Source of the DNA: Kumtagia sp044326205 | Lineage (GTDB): Bacteria; Pseudomonadota; Alphaproteobacteria; Rhizobiales; Rhizobiaceae | Direction: 5' to 3' | Length of the DNA stretch: 64,000 nucleotides | NCBI RefSeq assembly: GCF_044326205.1 | Contig: NZ_JBIRCY010000016.1 | Location: forward strand, 1 to 64,000 | Shown here: one piece after another, positions 1-11,274 of the stretch | Layout: the number at the start of each line of letters is the position of its first letter | Numbering within the stretch: the stretch's first letter is position 1 | Made by a program: the position numbers and the translations under genes | The notes under the pieces: generated by a model | The model's input: the letters and a program-made list of their open reading frames with translations, nothing else | Told to the model about the DNA's origin: nothing | The model's database searches: none

Positions 1-1
1 T

Positions 2-139
2 CCGCCCGGCGGAAGATTGCCGCGTTTCGATCCGGATGTTCCGAAACGCAAGAACATCCGCGAGGTCGACGAGATTCTGGCGCACGCCAATGCCATGGCG
101 TTCTACGCGCTGGAGCCGCCGAGGCGCGATACGTCATGA
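2..139 (+). CDS. C-terminal fragment of an unidentified protein
   Basis: The frame is open from the window edge and ends with TGA at 137-139, giving 45 residues. The tail is charged (a PKRKN stretch, an REVDE stretch, then a hydrophobic AMAFYALEP stretch) and reads like a genuine coding end. No family is recognised from so short a piece. It lies on the same strand as the two-component genes that follow, separated from them by about 215 bp. Confidence 0.4.
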   Translation, partial: PPGGRLPRFDPDVPKRKNIREVDEILAHANAMAFYALEPPRRDTS

Positions 140-353
140 CAACGGTGCAGGCCCGGCGGACCTCGAAAAGCAAAGCATCTCAACGGTTTAATGGCTAGGC
201 GGGCTAAAATCCGGGCGTGGCGACAACCCCTGCTGTCCGGAAGTGCCGTTGCCGGTTTGATGGCGAAGCCGGCCGAAATTGCCTCGCTTGCTTCAGACCG
301 CGCCAGCCCTCATCATATACCCGGCCTCGCTTTGATGGCCGGGAGGAGAATGG

Positions 354-1737
<1,384 letters not shown>

Positions 1738-1745
<8 letters not shown>

Positions 1746-3759
1746 CGAAGCGGCTGAGGTGGCGAAAGGCGGGCGCGGCGGCTCGATCCGGTTCAAGCTT
1801 CTCGCCATCGCGCTGCTGCCAACGCTGGTCATCCTGCCGCTGCTGCTCGGCATCACCATCGTCCGCTGGAACGCGAAGTTCGACGCGACGCTGATCACCA
1901 AGGTCAATGGCGACCTGACGATCGCGCACCAGTATCTGTCGCGCATTCTCGAAAACACCGGCGAGCACATCGCCGCGCTCGGCAATTCGGCCCGGTTCCG
2001 GGATGTCACCGCGGAGGACGCGGCCGCGATGTCCGATCTCCTCGAAACGAGCCGCAGGGATCTCGGCCTCGACTTCCTCTATCTGGCCGATCGGGACGGC
2101 GCGGTGCTGGCTTCCGCTCCGGTGCTTGCCATGCCGTCGCCAAAAAATGACTGGCCGGTCATCGTCGCGGCATTTTCGGGAAAGTCCTCGACGGCAATCG
2201 ACATTTTCGACAATGCCGAGCTTGCCGGCATCTCGTCAGCGCTGGCGGAGCGTGCCCGCCTTGAGCTGGTGCCGACGCCCAACGCTGTATCCACCGACCG
2301 CAGCGTCGAGACGCGCGGCATGGTGGTCCATTCGGCCAGCCCCGCCAGCCTCGGCGATGGGCGCCAGGCGGCGCTGGTCGGCGGCATATTGCTCAACCAG
2401 AACCTCGTCTTCATCGATACGATCAACGACCTCGTCTACCGCGAAAAGAGCCTGCCGGAGGGCAGCCAGGGAACCGCGACGCTGTTCCTCGAAGACGTGC
2501 GGATCAGCACCAATGTCCGGCTGTTCGAGGGCCGCCGCGCGCTCGGCACCCGCGTCTCGGCAGCGGTGCGCGCCAATGTGCTGGACGAGGGAAAGGTCTG
2601 GCTGGACAGCGCCTTCGTCGTCAACGACTGGTACATCTCCGCCTACGAACCGATCACCGACAGTTTTGGCAAGCGCGTCGGCATGCTTTACGTCGGCTTC
2701 CTCGAGGCGCCGTTCACCCGCGCCAAATACGAGACGCTACTGATGATCGCGCTGGCTTTCCTCGCCATCACGGCGGCCAGCGTGCCGATCTTCCTCTATT
2801 GGGCGCAAGGTATTTTTCGGCCGCTGGAGCGCATGACCGGCACCATCGCCAAGGTCGAGACCGGCGATCTCGGCGCTCGCACCGGGCTTTCGCTGGCGCG
2901 CGACGAGATCGGCCGCGTCGCACTGCATCTCGACCATCTGCTCGACCAGTTGCAGGAGCGCGACCGCCAGTTGCGCGAATGGAACGACGAGTTGAATGCG
3001 CGGGTAGACGAGCGGACACGCGAGTTGCAGCTTGCCAACCGCCAGTTGGAGGCGACGACCAAGCAGTTGATCATGTCGGAAAAACTCGCCGCGATCGGCG
3101 AGATTACCGCCGGCGTCGCCCACGAGATCAACAATCCGGTCGCCGTCATGCAGGGCAATCTTGAAGTCGCGCGCAATTTGATGGGCGACCGCGCCGATCT
3201 GGCGCGCACCGAGTTCCGGCTGCTCGACGAGCAGATCCAGCGCATCAGCCAGATCGTCACCAAGCTTTTGCAATTCGCCAAGCCGGAGGAATATGCGGGT
3301 TACGTCGAGCGCCACGCGCCGCGCGACGTGATTTCCGACTGCCTCCCTCTCGTGCGGCACCTGCTCGAGAGAGCGAGGATCGAGGTGTCGCGGCAGGACA
3401 GCGCCGAAAGGCTGGTGCTGATGAACCGCACCGAACTGCAGCAGGTGCTGGTCAACCTGATCGTCAACGCCATTCATGCCATGCCGGATGGCGGCCGGCT
3501 TTCGCTGCGCACCAGTGACGAGGACAGGAACGGCAGGCCTGGCGTCGCCATCGAGGTGGCGGACACCGGCGTCGGCATGACCGGCGAGGTGCTGGAGAAA
3601 GTCTTCGATCCGTTCTTCACCACCAAGCGCCAGCAGGGGACCGGGCTCGGCCTGTCGATCAGCCAGACGCTGGTCACCCGCCAGGGCGGACGGATATCGG
3701 TGGAGAGCGAGCCGGGCAGGGGCACCAGCTTCGAGATATGGCTGCCCGAGGCATCGTGA
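1738..3759 (+). CDS. Membrane sensor histidine kinase of the two-component pair
   Basis: The protein has 673 residues from ATG1738, which overlaps the regulator stop by 8 bp. A transmembrane helix at about 17-41 is followed by a periplasmic sensor of about 290 residues that looks Cache-like. A second helix lies at about 334-356, then HAMP, a charged coiled coil, a HisKA box with phospho-acceptor His462 (VAHEINNPV), and HATPase N (NLIVNAIHAM), G1 (DTGVGM) and G2 (GTGLGLS) boxes. This layout matches kinases such as DctB that sense small carboxylates. The next gene is a transporter of the oxalate/formate family, so an organic acid is a reasonable ligand, but this is inferred only from context. 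Confidence 0.92.
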
Positions 3760-3763
3760 GGCG

Positions 3764-3800
3764 CCGGACATTTTGTCCGGGCGTTCCGGACAGAATGTCC
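3764..3800. promoter_or_regulatory. Tandem palindromes, probable enhancer sites for the sigma-54 activator
   Basis: Two inverted repeats share the core GGACA-N3-TGTCC. The first, 3764-3780, has perfect 7-bp arms (CCGGACA/TGTCCGG). The second, 3788-3800, has 5-bp arms. Their centres, 3772 and 3794, are 22 bp apart, about two helical turns, placing both on one DNA face. They lie roughly 85 and 107 bp upstream of the predicted start of the sigma-54 promoter, the usual place for NtrC-type activator sites. Confidence 0.75.
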
Positions 3801-3852
3801 ATCAAACCGGCCGATCATTCGATAAGCATTTGAAATCGTTAATCGCGGCATC

Positions 3853-3868
3853 TGGCACAGCGGTTGCT
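3853..3868 (+). promoter_or_regulatory. Sigma-54 (-24/-12) promoter of the OFA transporter
   Basis: TGGCAC at 3853-3858 and TTGC at 3864-3867, with the invariant GG and GC doublets at the correct spacing, match the sigma-54 consensus almost perfectly. The predicted start is near 3879, leaving a leader of about 190 nt before ATG4070. The adjacent sigma-54 activator gene and the upstream tandem palindromes support the call. Confidence 0.85.
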
Positions 3869-3899
3869 AGGGTTCGTCCGTAGGAAACGGGAGGACTGC

Positions 3900-3926
3900 A
3901 TGTCACCAGAAAACAGGGGCGCCTAG
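3900..3926 (+). CDS. Eight-codon leader ORF in the transporter 5' region
   Basis: ATG3900 is preceded by a strong Shine-Dalgarno GGGAGG at 3889-3894 with five-base spacing, just downstream of the predicted transcription start. The frame reads MSPENRGA and stops at TAG 3924-3926. It is out of frame with the transporter. It could be a regulatory leader peptide, a decayed gene start, or chance; the strong ribosome site argues weakly against chance. Confidence 0.35.
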   Translation: MSPENRGA

Positions 3927-4069
3927 CCCGATCGAACCGGCCTGGACCCTGGAGGCGGGCGACAGCCGGCGGAGAAGCGCGGCGGCGGACCGAACAAGCC
4001 GCGCGGCACAATCAGATGACCAACTGGACAACCGCCGGACGGGGCTCTGGCGGAACGGAGGAGATTTGC

Positions 4070-5722
4070 ATGTCCACGACCACAGACACATTTTCAGGCG
4101 GCATGGGCGGCGTAGGGTTGCTCGACCGCGAGCGGATCGTCGCCAGGCCCGGCTTCAACCGCTGGCTGGTTCCGCCGGCCGCGCTGGCCATCCATCTCTG
4201 CATCGGCATGGCCTATGGCTTCAGCGTCTTCTGGCTGCCGCTGTCGCGCGCCATCGGCGTCGCGCAGCCGGTCGCCTGCGCCGACCTCAATCTGTTTTCA
4301 GCGCTGTTCACGACGAGTTGTGACTGGCGCGTCGCCGATCTCGGCTGGATCTACACGCTGTTCTTCGTGCTGCTCGGCTGTTCGGCGGCGATCTGGGGCG
4401 GCTGGCTAGAGCGCGCCGGGCCGCGCAAGGCGGGCGTCGTCTCGGCGCTGTGCTGGTGCGGCGGCATGGTGTTGGCGGCGATCGGCGTGATCACCCACCA
4501 GCTCTGGCTGATGTGGATCGGCGCCGGCGTCATCGGCGGCATCGGCCTGGGTCTCGGCTACATTTCGCCGGTGTCGACGCTGATCAAATGGTTTCCCGAC
4601 CGGCGCGGCATGGCGACGGGCATGGCGATCATGGGTTTCGGCGGCGGGGCGATGATCGGCGCGCCGCTCGCCAACATCCTGATGAACTTCTTCAAGTCCC
4701 CGGAATCCGTCGGCGTCTGGCAGACGTTCCTGGTCATGGCGTCGATTTATTTCGTGTTCATGATGTGCGGGGCGTTCGGCTACCGTATCCCGCCGGCCGG
4801 ATGGCGTCCCGACGGATGGACGCCCGCGGCCACGCAGAAGTCGATGATCACATCACGCCATGTGCACTTGCGCGATGCCCACAAGACGAAACAGTTCTGG
4901 ATGATCTGGATCGTTCTGTGCATGAACGTGTCGGCGGGCATCGGCGTCATCGGCATGGCGTCGCCGATGCTGCAGGAGATTTTTGGCGGCCGCCTGCTCG
5001 GCCTACCTGAACTCACCTTTAACGACCTGTCGGCGGAACAGAAGACGGCAATCGCGGCGATTGCCGCCGGTTTTGCCGGGCTTTTGTCGCTGTTCAACAT
5101 CGGCGGCCGATTCTTCTGGGCGTCGCTGTCGGACAAGATCGGCCGCAAGACCACCTACTACACCTTCTTCATCCTCGGCATCGCGCTCTATGCCTTGGCG
5201 CCAACCGCGGCCGGCATGGGCAGCCAGGTGCTGTTCGTGGCGATCTTCTGCATCATCCTCTCCATGTATGGCGGCGGCTTCGCGACGATCCCGGCCTATC
5301 TTGCCGATATCTTCGGGACCCAGTTCGTCGGAGCGATCCACGGCCGGCTGCTGACGGCCTGGGCGACGGCCGGAATTTTGGGCCCGGTGGTGGTCAACTA
5401 TATCCGCGAGTTCCAGCTTGCCGCCGGGGTTCCGCGCGAACAGGTGTATAATTTCACCATGTATATCCTGGCCGGCATGCTGCTGCTCGGCCTGATCGCC
5501 AACATGCTGGTCAAGCCGCTGGCCGAAAAGTGGTTCATGCCGGACGCGGAGGTTGCCGCGCTCCAGGCGAAGTCGGCGGCGGCGCAGGCCGGGCCGTCGG
5601 GCTCCTTCGGCATCGGCAAGGGCGGGCTTGATGGCAAGGCCATGCTCGCCTGGGCAGGTGTCGGCATCCCGATCCTGTGGGGCGTCTGGGTCACCTTGAA
5701 GAGCACCGCCGCGCTGTTCTGA
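4070..5722 (+). CDS. OFA-family (oxalate/formate antiporter-like) MFS transporter
   Basis: The 550-residue inner-membrane carrier starts at ATG4070, chosen because GGAGGAG lies just upstream; an ATG at 4016 has no such site. It has the MFS pattern of about twelve helices, with a cytoplasmic motif GRRFFWASLSDKIGRK-like in the second half and a hydrophilic insert near residues 245-275. OxlT itself has about 420 residues. The extra length here is the insert plus a C-terminal extension ending in a further hydrophobic segment. Members of this family move carboxylates such as oxalate and formate, but substrates vary. Its promoter and neighbours place it under the sigma-54 two-component system. The substrate is not established by the sequence. 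Confidence 0.88.
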   Translation: MSTTTDTFSGGMGGVGLLDRERIVARPGFNRWLVPPAALAIHLCIGMAYGFSVFWLPLSRAIGVAQPVACADLNLFSALFTTSCDWRVADLGWIYTLFFVLLGCSAAIWGGWLERAGPRKAGVVSALCWCGGMVLAAIGVITHQLWLMWIGAGVIGGIGLGLGYISPVSTLIKWFPDRRGMATGMAIMGFGGGAMIGAPLANILMNFFKSPESVGVWQTFLVMASIYFVFMMCGAFGYRIPPAGWRPDGWTPAATQKSMITSRHVHLRDAHKTKQFWMIWIVLCMNVSAGIGVIGMASPMLQEIFGGRLLGLPELTFNDLSAEQKTAIAAIAAGFAGLLSLFNIGGRFFWASLSDKIGRKTTYYTFFILGIALYALAPTAAGMGSQVLFVAIFCIILSMYGGGFATIPAYLADIFGTQFVGAIHGRLLTAWATAGILGPVVVNYIREFQLAAGVPREQVYNFTMYILAGMLLLGLIANMLVKPLAEKWFMPDAEVAALQAKSAAAQAGPSGSFGIGKGGLDGKAMLAWAGVGIPILWGVWVTLKSTAALF

Positions 5723-5747
5723 CCGCGCGTTCCCTCCCCTTGCGGTC

Positions 5748-5785
5748 AAACCCTCCGGCGCCTTGCACGCCGGAGGGTTTTTCTT
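5748..5785 (+). terminator. Rho-independent terminator after the OFA transporter
   Basis: A perfect hairpin with arms AAACCCTCCGGCG (5748-5760) and CGCCGGAGGGTTT (5768-5780), and loop CCTTGCA, runs into a T-rich tract. It ends the transporter transcript 26 bp past the stop. Confidence 0.93.
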
Positions 5786-5976
5786 TGGCGCGAAGACGTC
5801 GTCACGGCAGTTTGAAAGCCGCGACCGGTCCGGAATGCTATGATTGCCAGCATGACGCTCGCAGCAGCGAGTCGCCGGTGGTGCCGGTGGTCAAATGAAT
5901 GTGATCCGGGCGATCCGCGTAACAGATCGGCGTTGGTGATCGTACCTGGGGCACAATCCCGAATGAAGGTGCGAGC

Positions 5977-6462
5977 ATGATCACACGTCGATTTCTACTG
6001 AAGGGCGCGGCCGGCGTCGCCATCGCGACCGCTGCCGCCGGCCCGGGATCGGTCCTTGCCGCCCAGGCCTTCGAGGTCACGCATACGGAAGAAGAGTGGC
6101 GCAAGCTGCTGACGCCGGCACAGTTCGCGGTTTTGCGGCAGGCCGATACGGAGCGCCCTTTCACCAGCCCGCTTAACGACGAACATCGCCGGGGCAATTT
6201 TGCTTGCGCGGGATGCGATCTCGACCTGTTCTCGTCGACGACAAAATTCGACAGCGGCACGGGCTGGCCAAGTTTCTGGGCGCCGCTTGAGAAGGCGGTC
6301 GGTACCGAGGACGACACGTCGTTCGGCATGGTCCGCACCTCGGTGCATTGCGCCCGCTGCGGCGGGCATCTCGGTCATGTCTTCGACGACGGCCCGCAGC
6401 CGACCGGGCTGCGCTATTGCATGAACGGCGTCGCGATGCGCTTCAAGCCGGCCGCGGCCTGA
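5977..6462 (+). CDS. msrB: Exported peptide-methionine (R)-S-oxide reductase MsrB
   Basis: The 161-residue protein reduces the R-diastereomer of methionine sulfoxide in proteins. It has a twin-arginine-type signal (MITRRFLLKGAAG) with cleavage expected after ALA near residue 29, so it should act in the periplasm. The SelR fold is complete: zinc CxxC pairs in CAGC and CARC, the GWPSF substrate motif, and the catalytic Cys148 in RYCMN. The second reductase gene, msrA, follows 40 bp downstream on the same strand and is also exported, so the two likely repair both diastereomers outside the cytoplasm. Confidence 0.94.
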   Translation: MITRRFLLKGAAGVAIATAAAGPGSVLAAQAFEVTHTEEEWRKLLTPAQFAVLRQADTERPFTSPLNDEHRRGNFACAGCDLDLFSSTTKFDSGTGWPSFWAPLEKAVGTEDDTSFGMVRTSVHCARCGGHLGHVFDDGPQPTGLRYCMNGVAMRFKPAAA

Positions 6463-6502
6463 CGGCATTCCTGCTGAAACCCCCTTTTTTCGGAGACGAT
6501 CG

Positions 6503-7234
6503 ATGACCCCGCGGATACTCACCAGATATGGCACGCGGTTTCCGGCCCATGCCCTCGCGGCGATGCTGGCGGTTTTTGGCGCGGTCGCAGCTTCGCCATC
6601 GTCGGCACAGGAAGGCATCGCCATTCCGCCGCCCGCCCGTGATGAACCGGCCGGACAAGCCAAAACCGAAACCGCGGTGCTGGCGGGCGGCTGCTTCTGG
6701 GGCGTGCAAGGCGTGTTTCAGCGCGTCGCGGGTGTGACCAACGCTGTATCGGGTTATGCCGGCGGCGAAAAGGATGCTGCGCATTACCAGACAGTCAGTT
6801 CGGGAGGCACCGGCCATGCGGAATCGGTGAAGATCACCTTCGATCCGTCGAAGATCAGCTACGGCAAGCTCCTGCAGGTGTATTTCTCGGTGGCGCACGA
6901 CCCGACCGAGCTCAACCGTCAGGGGCCGGATGTCGGCACGCAATACCGCACGGCGATCTTCCCGGAGAACGAGGAGCAGGCAAGGATAGCCAAGGCCTAC
7001 ATTGCGCAACTCGACCAGGCCCGGGTGTTCAACGCTGCGATCGTCACCAGTATCGAGCCCGGCCGCACCTTCTATCCGGCCGAGGACTATCATCAGGACT
7101 ATCTGACGCTCAATCCGGGCCAGCCCTATATCGTCTACAACGACCTGCCGAAGATCGAGAACCTGAAGCGCATCTTCCCGGACCTCTACCGCGACGACCC
7201 GGCGCTGGTGTCGGAGGTGGGCGTGACCAATTAA
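6503..7234 (+). CDS. msrA: Exported peptide-methionine (S)-S-oxide reductase MsrA
   Basis: The 243-residue protein has a Sec-type N-terminus (hydrophobic stretch at about 14-30, likely cleavage after SSAQ) and a full MsrA domain from about residue 57. The catalytic Cys64 lies in GGCFWG, and the signature SGYAGG follows. The C-terminal domain carries the family motif EDYHQDYL. It reduces the S-form of methionine sulfoxide, complementing MsrB encoded just upstream. The pair looks like an operon. The export signals suggest periplasmic repair without the membrane MsrQ partner used by MsrP. Confidence 0.93.
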   Translation: MTPRILTRYGTRFPAHALAAMLAVFGAVAASPSSAQEGIAIPPPARDEPAGQAKTETAVLAGGCFWGVQGVFQRVAGVTNAVSGYAGGEKDAAHYQTVSSGGTGHAESVKITFDPSKISYGKLLQVYFSVAHDPTELNRQGPDVGTQYRTAIFPENEEQARIAKAYIAQLDQARVFNAAIVTSIEPGRTFYPAEDYHQDYLTLNPGQPYIVYNDLPKIENLKRIFPDLYRDDPALVSEVGVTN

Positions 7235-7284
7235 GCAGCGGTCGTCATTCGTCGGACTGGCGGATTGCCGGAAAAGTCGGCTAC

Positions 7285-7533
7285 CTACGCACCCCGTTCA
7301 ATCAGGAACCGGTGCCCCGCTTCGTTCGGCTCGTTCTTCACCAGCCGATGACCGGCGTCATGGCAAAAGGCAGGAATGTCGATGACGGCAAGTGGGTCGG
7401 TGGTTTCCACCCAGAGCAGGCTCCCGGCCCGCAGGCCCTGGAGCCGCTTGCGCGCCTTGAGCACGGGGAGGGGACAGTTCAGGCCCTTGAGGTCGTAGAC
7501 CTCGGCCTGATCCTCGGCTTGCCGTCCGTCCAC
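7285..7533 (-). CDS. TusA-like sulfurtransferase
   Basis: This 82-residue protein has the TusA/SirA fold. The family hallmark CPxP is present as NCPLPVLKARK, with the reactive Cys20 that would carry a persulfide. The rest follows the family length and ends with the usual short beta-strand (HRFLIERG). Such proteins relay sulfur for tRNA thiolation or other sulfur transfer. Which role applies here cannot be told, because no other tus gene is nearby. The gene starts 14 bp after the L,D-transpeptidase stop and probably shares its transcript. Confidence 0.88.
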   Translation of the reverse strand: MDGRQAEDQAEVYDLKGLNCPLPVLKARKRLQGLRAGSLLWVETTDPLAVIDIPAFCHDAGHRLVKNEPNEAGHRFLIERGA

Positions 7534-7547
7534 GAGATCAGGTCGAC

Positions 7548-8870
7548 CTAGCTGCCGAACAGGTTGGTGATGCGCTTGGCGGCGCGGCCGAGGAAGCCTG
7601 GCTTCTCGACCGGTGCCGCCGCCTCGACGACGGGTTCGGGCGGCGGCGGGTTCTTGGCTGCTTCAGCGGCGGCAATCTCGGCAGCCTTGGCGGCTTCCGC
7701 TGCGGCGATTTCGGCTGCCTTGGCGGCGGCCTTCTGCTCCTCCGCCAGCCGCGCGGCCGCGGCCTTCTCTTCGGCGATGCGCTTCTTCTCGGCCTCGGCA
7801 GCCTCGAGTGCCGCCATCTTGCGGCCGGCCGGCGAATCGATGCGGCCCATGCGGCTGGTCTGCACGACCGTTCCGGTCGCCGTCATCGACGGCGGCTCGA
7901 TCGGCACGCGCTCGCCGCGCGCCCGCTTCTTGGTCCATTCGGAGACCACCTTGGCCTCCTGGATGCCCAAAATCGTCGGCTTCGGCGCCAGCGTGTCGCT
8001 TGATTTGACGGCACTGGCGAAGGCCGCCTCATAGCCTGACTGGTAGGACTGATACGCCATCTTCAGCGAATCGGGCTGTGCCACGACAGGGCAGGTGCCG
8101 GACGGCGAGAGCGAGGCGCCAGGGGCTGCCGCGTTGAACACGTAGCGCTTCTCGCAGACGTCGACCTTCGGCGGCGTCTTGGTGATCTCAAAATAGTCGT
8201 AGCCTTCCTTCAAATTCTTCCAGAAGGCGTAGTTGGGATCATCGCGATAACGCGCCATGTTGGCGGCCGTCATGCGGAACGGGTAGGACTGGATCTGGAA
8301 CTCGGTCTGGCCGCCCTTGAAGGATTCCCGCGCGATCGCGTAGATTTCCGTCATCTGCGAATTGTTCATCGAGAAGCAGCCCGACGATGAGCAGGCGCCA
8401 TGAACCATCAGGTTCGAGCCTGTCCGGCCATTGGCTCGGTCGTAGGCATTGGGATAGCCGATGTTGAAGGCCAGATGATATTTCGAGTTCGGGTTCATCT
8501 GACCCGGGCGGACCGTATAGAACCCTTCCGGCGACTGGCGGTCGCCCTCTATATATTTCGGCCCGAGCTTGCCCGACATCTTGCAGATTTCGTAGGACGC
8601 AAGCAGGTCGTAGCGGCCGTTGGTCTTCTGCTTCCAGATCTCGACCTTGTTCTCTTCCTTGAAGACCCGCGCGACGATTGGCGAGCCGCGCGCCATGCTC
8701 TTAGTGATCATGGTCTGCACGACTTTTTGCGGCAACGGCGCGTTGGCGTTGCCGCTGCTGCCGCCGCTCACCTCAAGCGTCGACTCGGTGCAGCCGGCCA
8801 CGCCCAGCGCGAAAACCAGCAATCCGGCGCGTATCAGTCTGGTGGTCGTCAGTGTGGCGATCATCGGCAT
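7548..8870 (-). CDS. L,D-transpeptidase family lipoprotein (YkuD/YafK type)
   Basis: The 440-residue protein starts at ATG8870 (or ATG8864) rather than further upstream, because a lipoprotein signal ending in LGVAGC then sits at the N-terminus. The YkuD domain holds the active-site pattern HGACSSSGCFSM, with the nucleophilic Cys in the second cluster. The C-terminal 90 residues are an Ala/Glu/Lys-rich, probably helical tail. Within it, AAEIAAAEAAK-type units are duplicated, mirrored by a 33-bp tandem repeat near 7666-7729. YafK-type enzymes act on peptidoglycan-linked peptides, either crosslinking or releasing bound lipoprotein. The exact reaction is uncertain. The tail may span the periplasm or bind the wall. 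Confidence 0.85.
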   Translation of the reverse strand: MPMIATLTTTRLIRAGLLVFALGVAGCTESTLEVSGGSSGNANAPLPQKVVQTMITKSMARGSPIVARVFKEENKVEIWKQKTNGRYDLLASYEICKMSGKLGPKYIEGDRQSPEGFYTVRPGQMNPNSKYHLAFNIGYPNAYDRANGRTGSNLMVHGACSSSGCFSMNNSQMTEIYAIARESFKGGQTEFQIQSYPFRMTAANMARYRDDPNYAFWKNLKEGYDYFEITKTPPKVDVCEKRYVFNAAAPGASLSPSGTCPVVAQPDSLKMAYQSYQSGYEAAFASAVKSSDTLAPKPTILGIQEAKVVSEWTKKRARGERVPIEPPSMTATGTVVQTSRMGRIDSPAGRKMAALEAAEAEKKRIAEEKAAAARLAEEQKAAAKAAEIAAAEAAKAAEIAAAEAAKNPPPPEPVVEAAAPVEKPGFLGRAAKRITNLFGS

Positions 8871-9045
8871 GCGTGTCGGTGTCAGTTCCGTATCTCTCGG
8901 CCGGGCGCATCTGGGCACCGGAGTCGGCAGAACCATAGATCGGTTAACCTTGAAATTTGATTACCGCAAGTCTTAACCGATAGTCCCGCCGCCTGATCAT
9001 TGAAGCGAACGAGGCGGCGAATTTGTGGCGAAATCCTGTCGGCCT

Positions 9046-9996
9046 TTACAGGCTTCGGCCGATCGCCAAATACTTCTCCCGCCGCTGCTCGCGGAAATCC
9101 ATGTTCGAGCCGGCGAAATCCGAAAACGCCTTGCCGATCACGTCGCCTGTCGCCTCGATCACCGCGTCGGGCGAGCGATGCGCGCCGCCGGTCGGCTCCG
9201 GCACGATGCCGTCGATGATCTTCATGTCGAGCAGGTCCTGCGCGGTGATCTTCATCGATGTCGCGGCATCGCGCGAGCGGGTCGTGTCGCGCCACAGAAT
9301 CGAGGCTGCGCCCTCCGGCGAGATCACCGAATAGATGGCGTGTTCCAGCATGTAGACGCGGTTGGCGGTGGCGATCGCGATCGCCCCGCCCGAGCCGCCC
9401 TCGCCGATCACCACCGAGACCGACGGCACCTTCAGCGCCAGGCAGGCCGATGTCGAGCGGGCGATGGCCTCCGCCTGGCCGCGCTCCTCGGCGTCGACGC
9501 CGGGATAAGCGCCGGCGGTGTCGACCAGCGTCAGCAGAGGAATGCCGAAGCGGTCGGCGAGTTCCATCACGCGCACCGCCTTGCGGTAGCCCTCCGGGCG
9601 CGGCGAGCCGAAATTGTGCTTGAGCCGGCTCTTGGTGTCGGAGCCTTTCTCCTGGCCGAGCAGCGCCACCGGCTCGCCCCTGAAGCGGCCGAAGCCGGCG
9701 ATGATGGCGTGGTCGTCGCCGAAGGCGCGGTCGCCGGCCAGCGGCGTGAAGTCGGTGATCAATTTCTCGACATAGTTGAGGCAGTGCGGCCGGTCGGGGT
9801 GGCGCGCCACCTGCACCTTTTGCCAAGGCGTCAGCGCCTTGTACACCTCGCGCAGCGCCTCCTTGGAGCGCTTCTCCAGCCGTCCAATCTCTTCGGCGAC
9901 ATCGACCGCCTCGCCATTTTCGGCGAGTTTCTTCAGTTCGATGATCTTGCCTTCGAGATCGGCAACCGGTTTTTCGAAATCGAGATAATTGTACAT
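9046..9996 (-). CDS. accA: Acetyl-CoA carboxylase carboxyltransferase subunit alpha
   Basis: AccA pairs with AccD to move the carboxyl group from carboxybiotin to acetyl-CoA, the first step of fatty acid synthesis. The 316-residue protein starts MYNYLDFEKPV at ATG9996; an in-frame ATG 81 bp upstream would add an unconserved extension. The crotonase-like carboxyltransferase core is intact, with GRFRGEPVALLGQ, the TLVDTAGAYPG region and the oxyanion-forming GEGGSGGA. xerD lies just upstream on the same strand, the usual Hyphomicrobiales arrangement as I recall it. Confidence 0.97.
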   Translation of the reverse strand: MYNYLDFEKPVADLEGKIIELKKLAENGEAVDVAEEIGRLEKRSKEALREVYKALTPWQKVQVARHPDRPHCLNYVEKLITDFTPLAGDRAFGDDHAIIAGFGRFRGEPVALLGQEKGSDTKSRLKHNFGSPRPEGYRKAVRVMELADRFGIPLLTLVDTAGAYPGVDAEERGQAEAIARSTSACLALKVPSVSVVIGEGGSGGAIAIATANRVYMLEHAIYSVISPEGAASILWRDTTRSRDAATSMKITAQDLLDMKIIDGIVPEPTGGAHRSPDAVIEATGDVIGKAFSDFAGSNMDFREQRREKYLAIGRSL

Positions 9997-10083
9997 GCGC
10001 TCTCGGACGTGCGAGCCCGTCGAGTTGGGCCGTTGAACGGGGCTGGCGGCCGGAACGCCGCTGAAATCCGCCTCCACATACCG

Positions 10084-10991
<908 letters not shown>

Positions 10992-10995
<4 letters not shown>

Positions 10996-11147
10996 GGCGA
11001 AGGCTTTGTGTTCAGTCTGTCCAGGGGAATGTCGACGGTCATTTCGGTCTGGCGCGGCGTGACGAAAGTGGCGAGCGCAAACATCGCCGCGAAGACCAAT
11101 GCGGCCAGGATGCCGATGATCGTCAGGAAGCGGAAGAGGGTCGGCAT
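10992..11147 (-). CDS. Small membrane protein overlapping xerD
   Basis: The 51-residue frame starts at ATG11147 (MPTLFRFLTIIG) and stops at TGA 10994-10992, sharing ATGA with the xerD start. Residues 5-29 form one transmembrane helix. The remainder (TPRQTEMTVDIPLDRLN) is polar. Translational coupling to xerD and a well-formed helix make it convincing despite its size. I recall a similar short protein upstream of xerD in relatives. Its function is unknown. Confidence 0.72.
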
Positions 11148-11274
11148 GGGCGACTCGGTCCCGTTACTCCCCGCCGCTTATCGCCCGCGACTCTTGGCAG
11201 TTCAAGTCCGGGGCGCGTATGCGAGAAGCAGCATTGCGTTGGGGGATGACCGGTCACCCGCCGCCATCGGGCGG

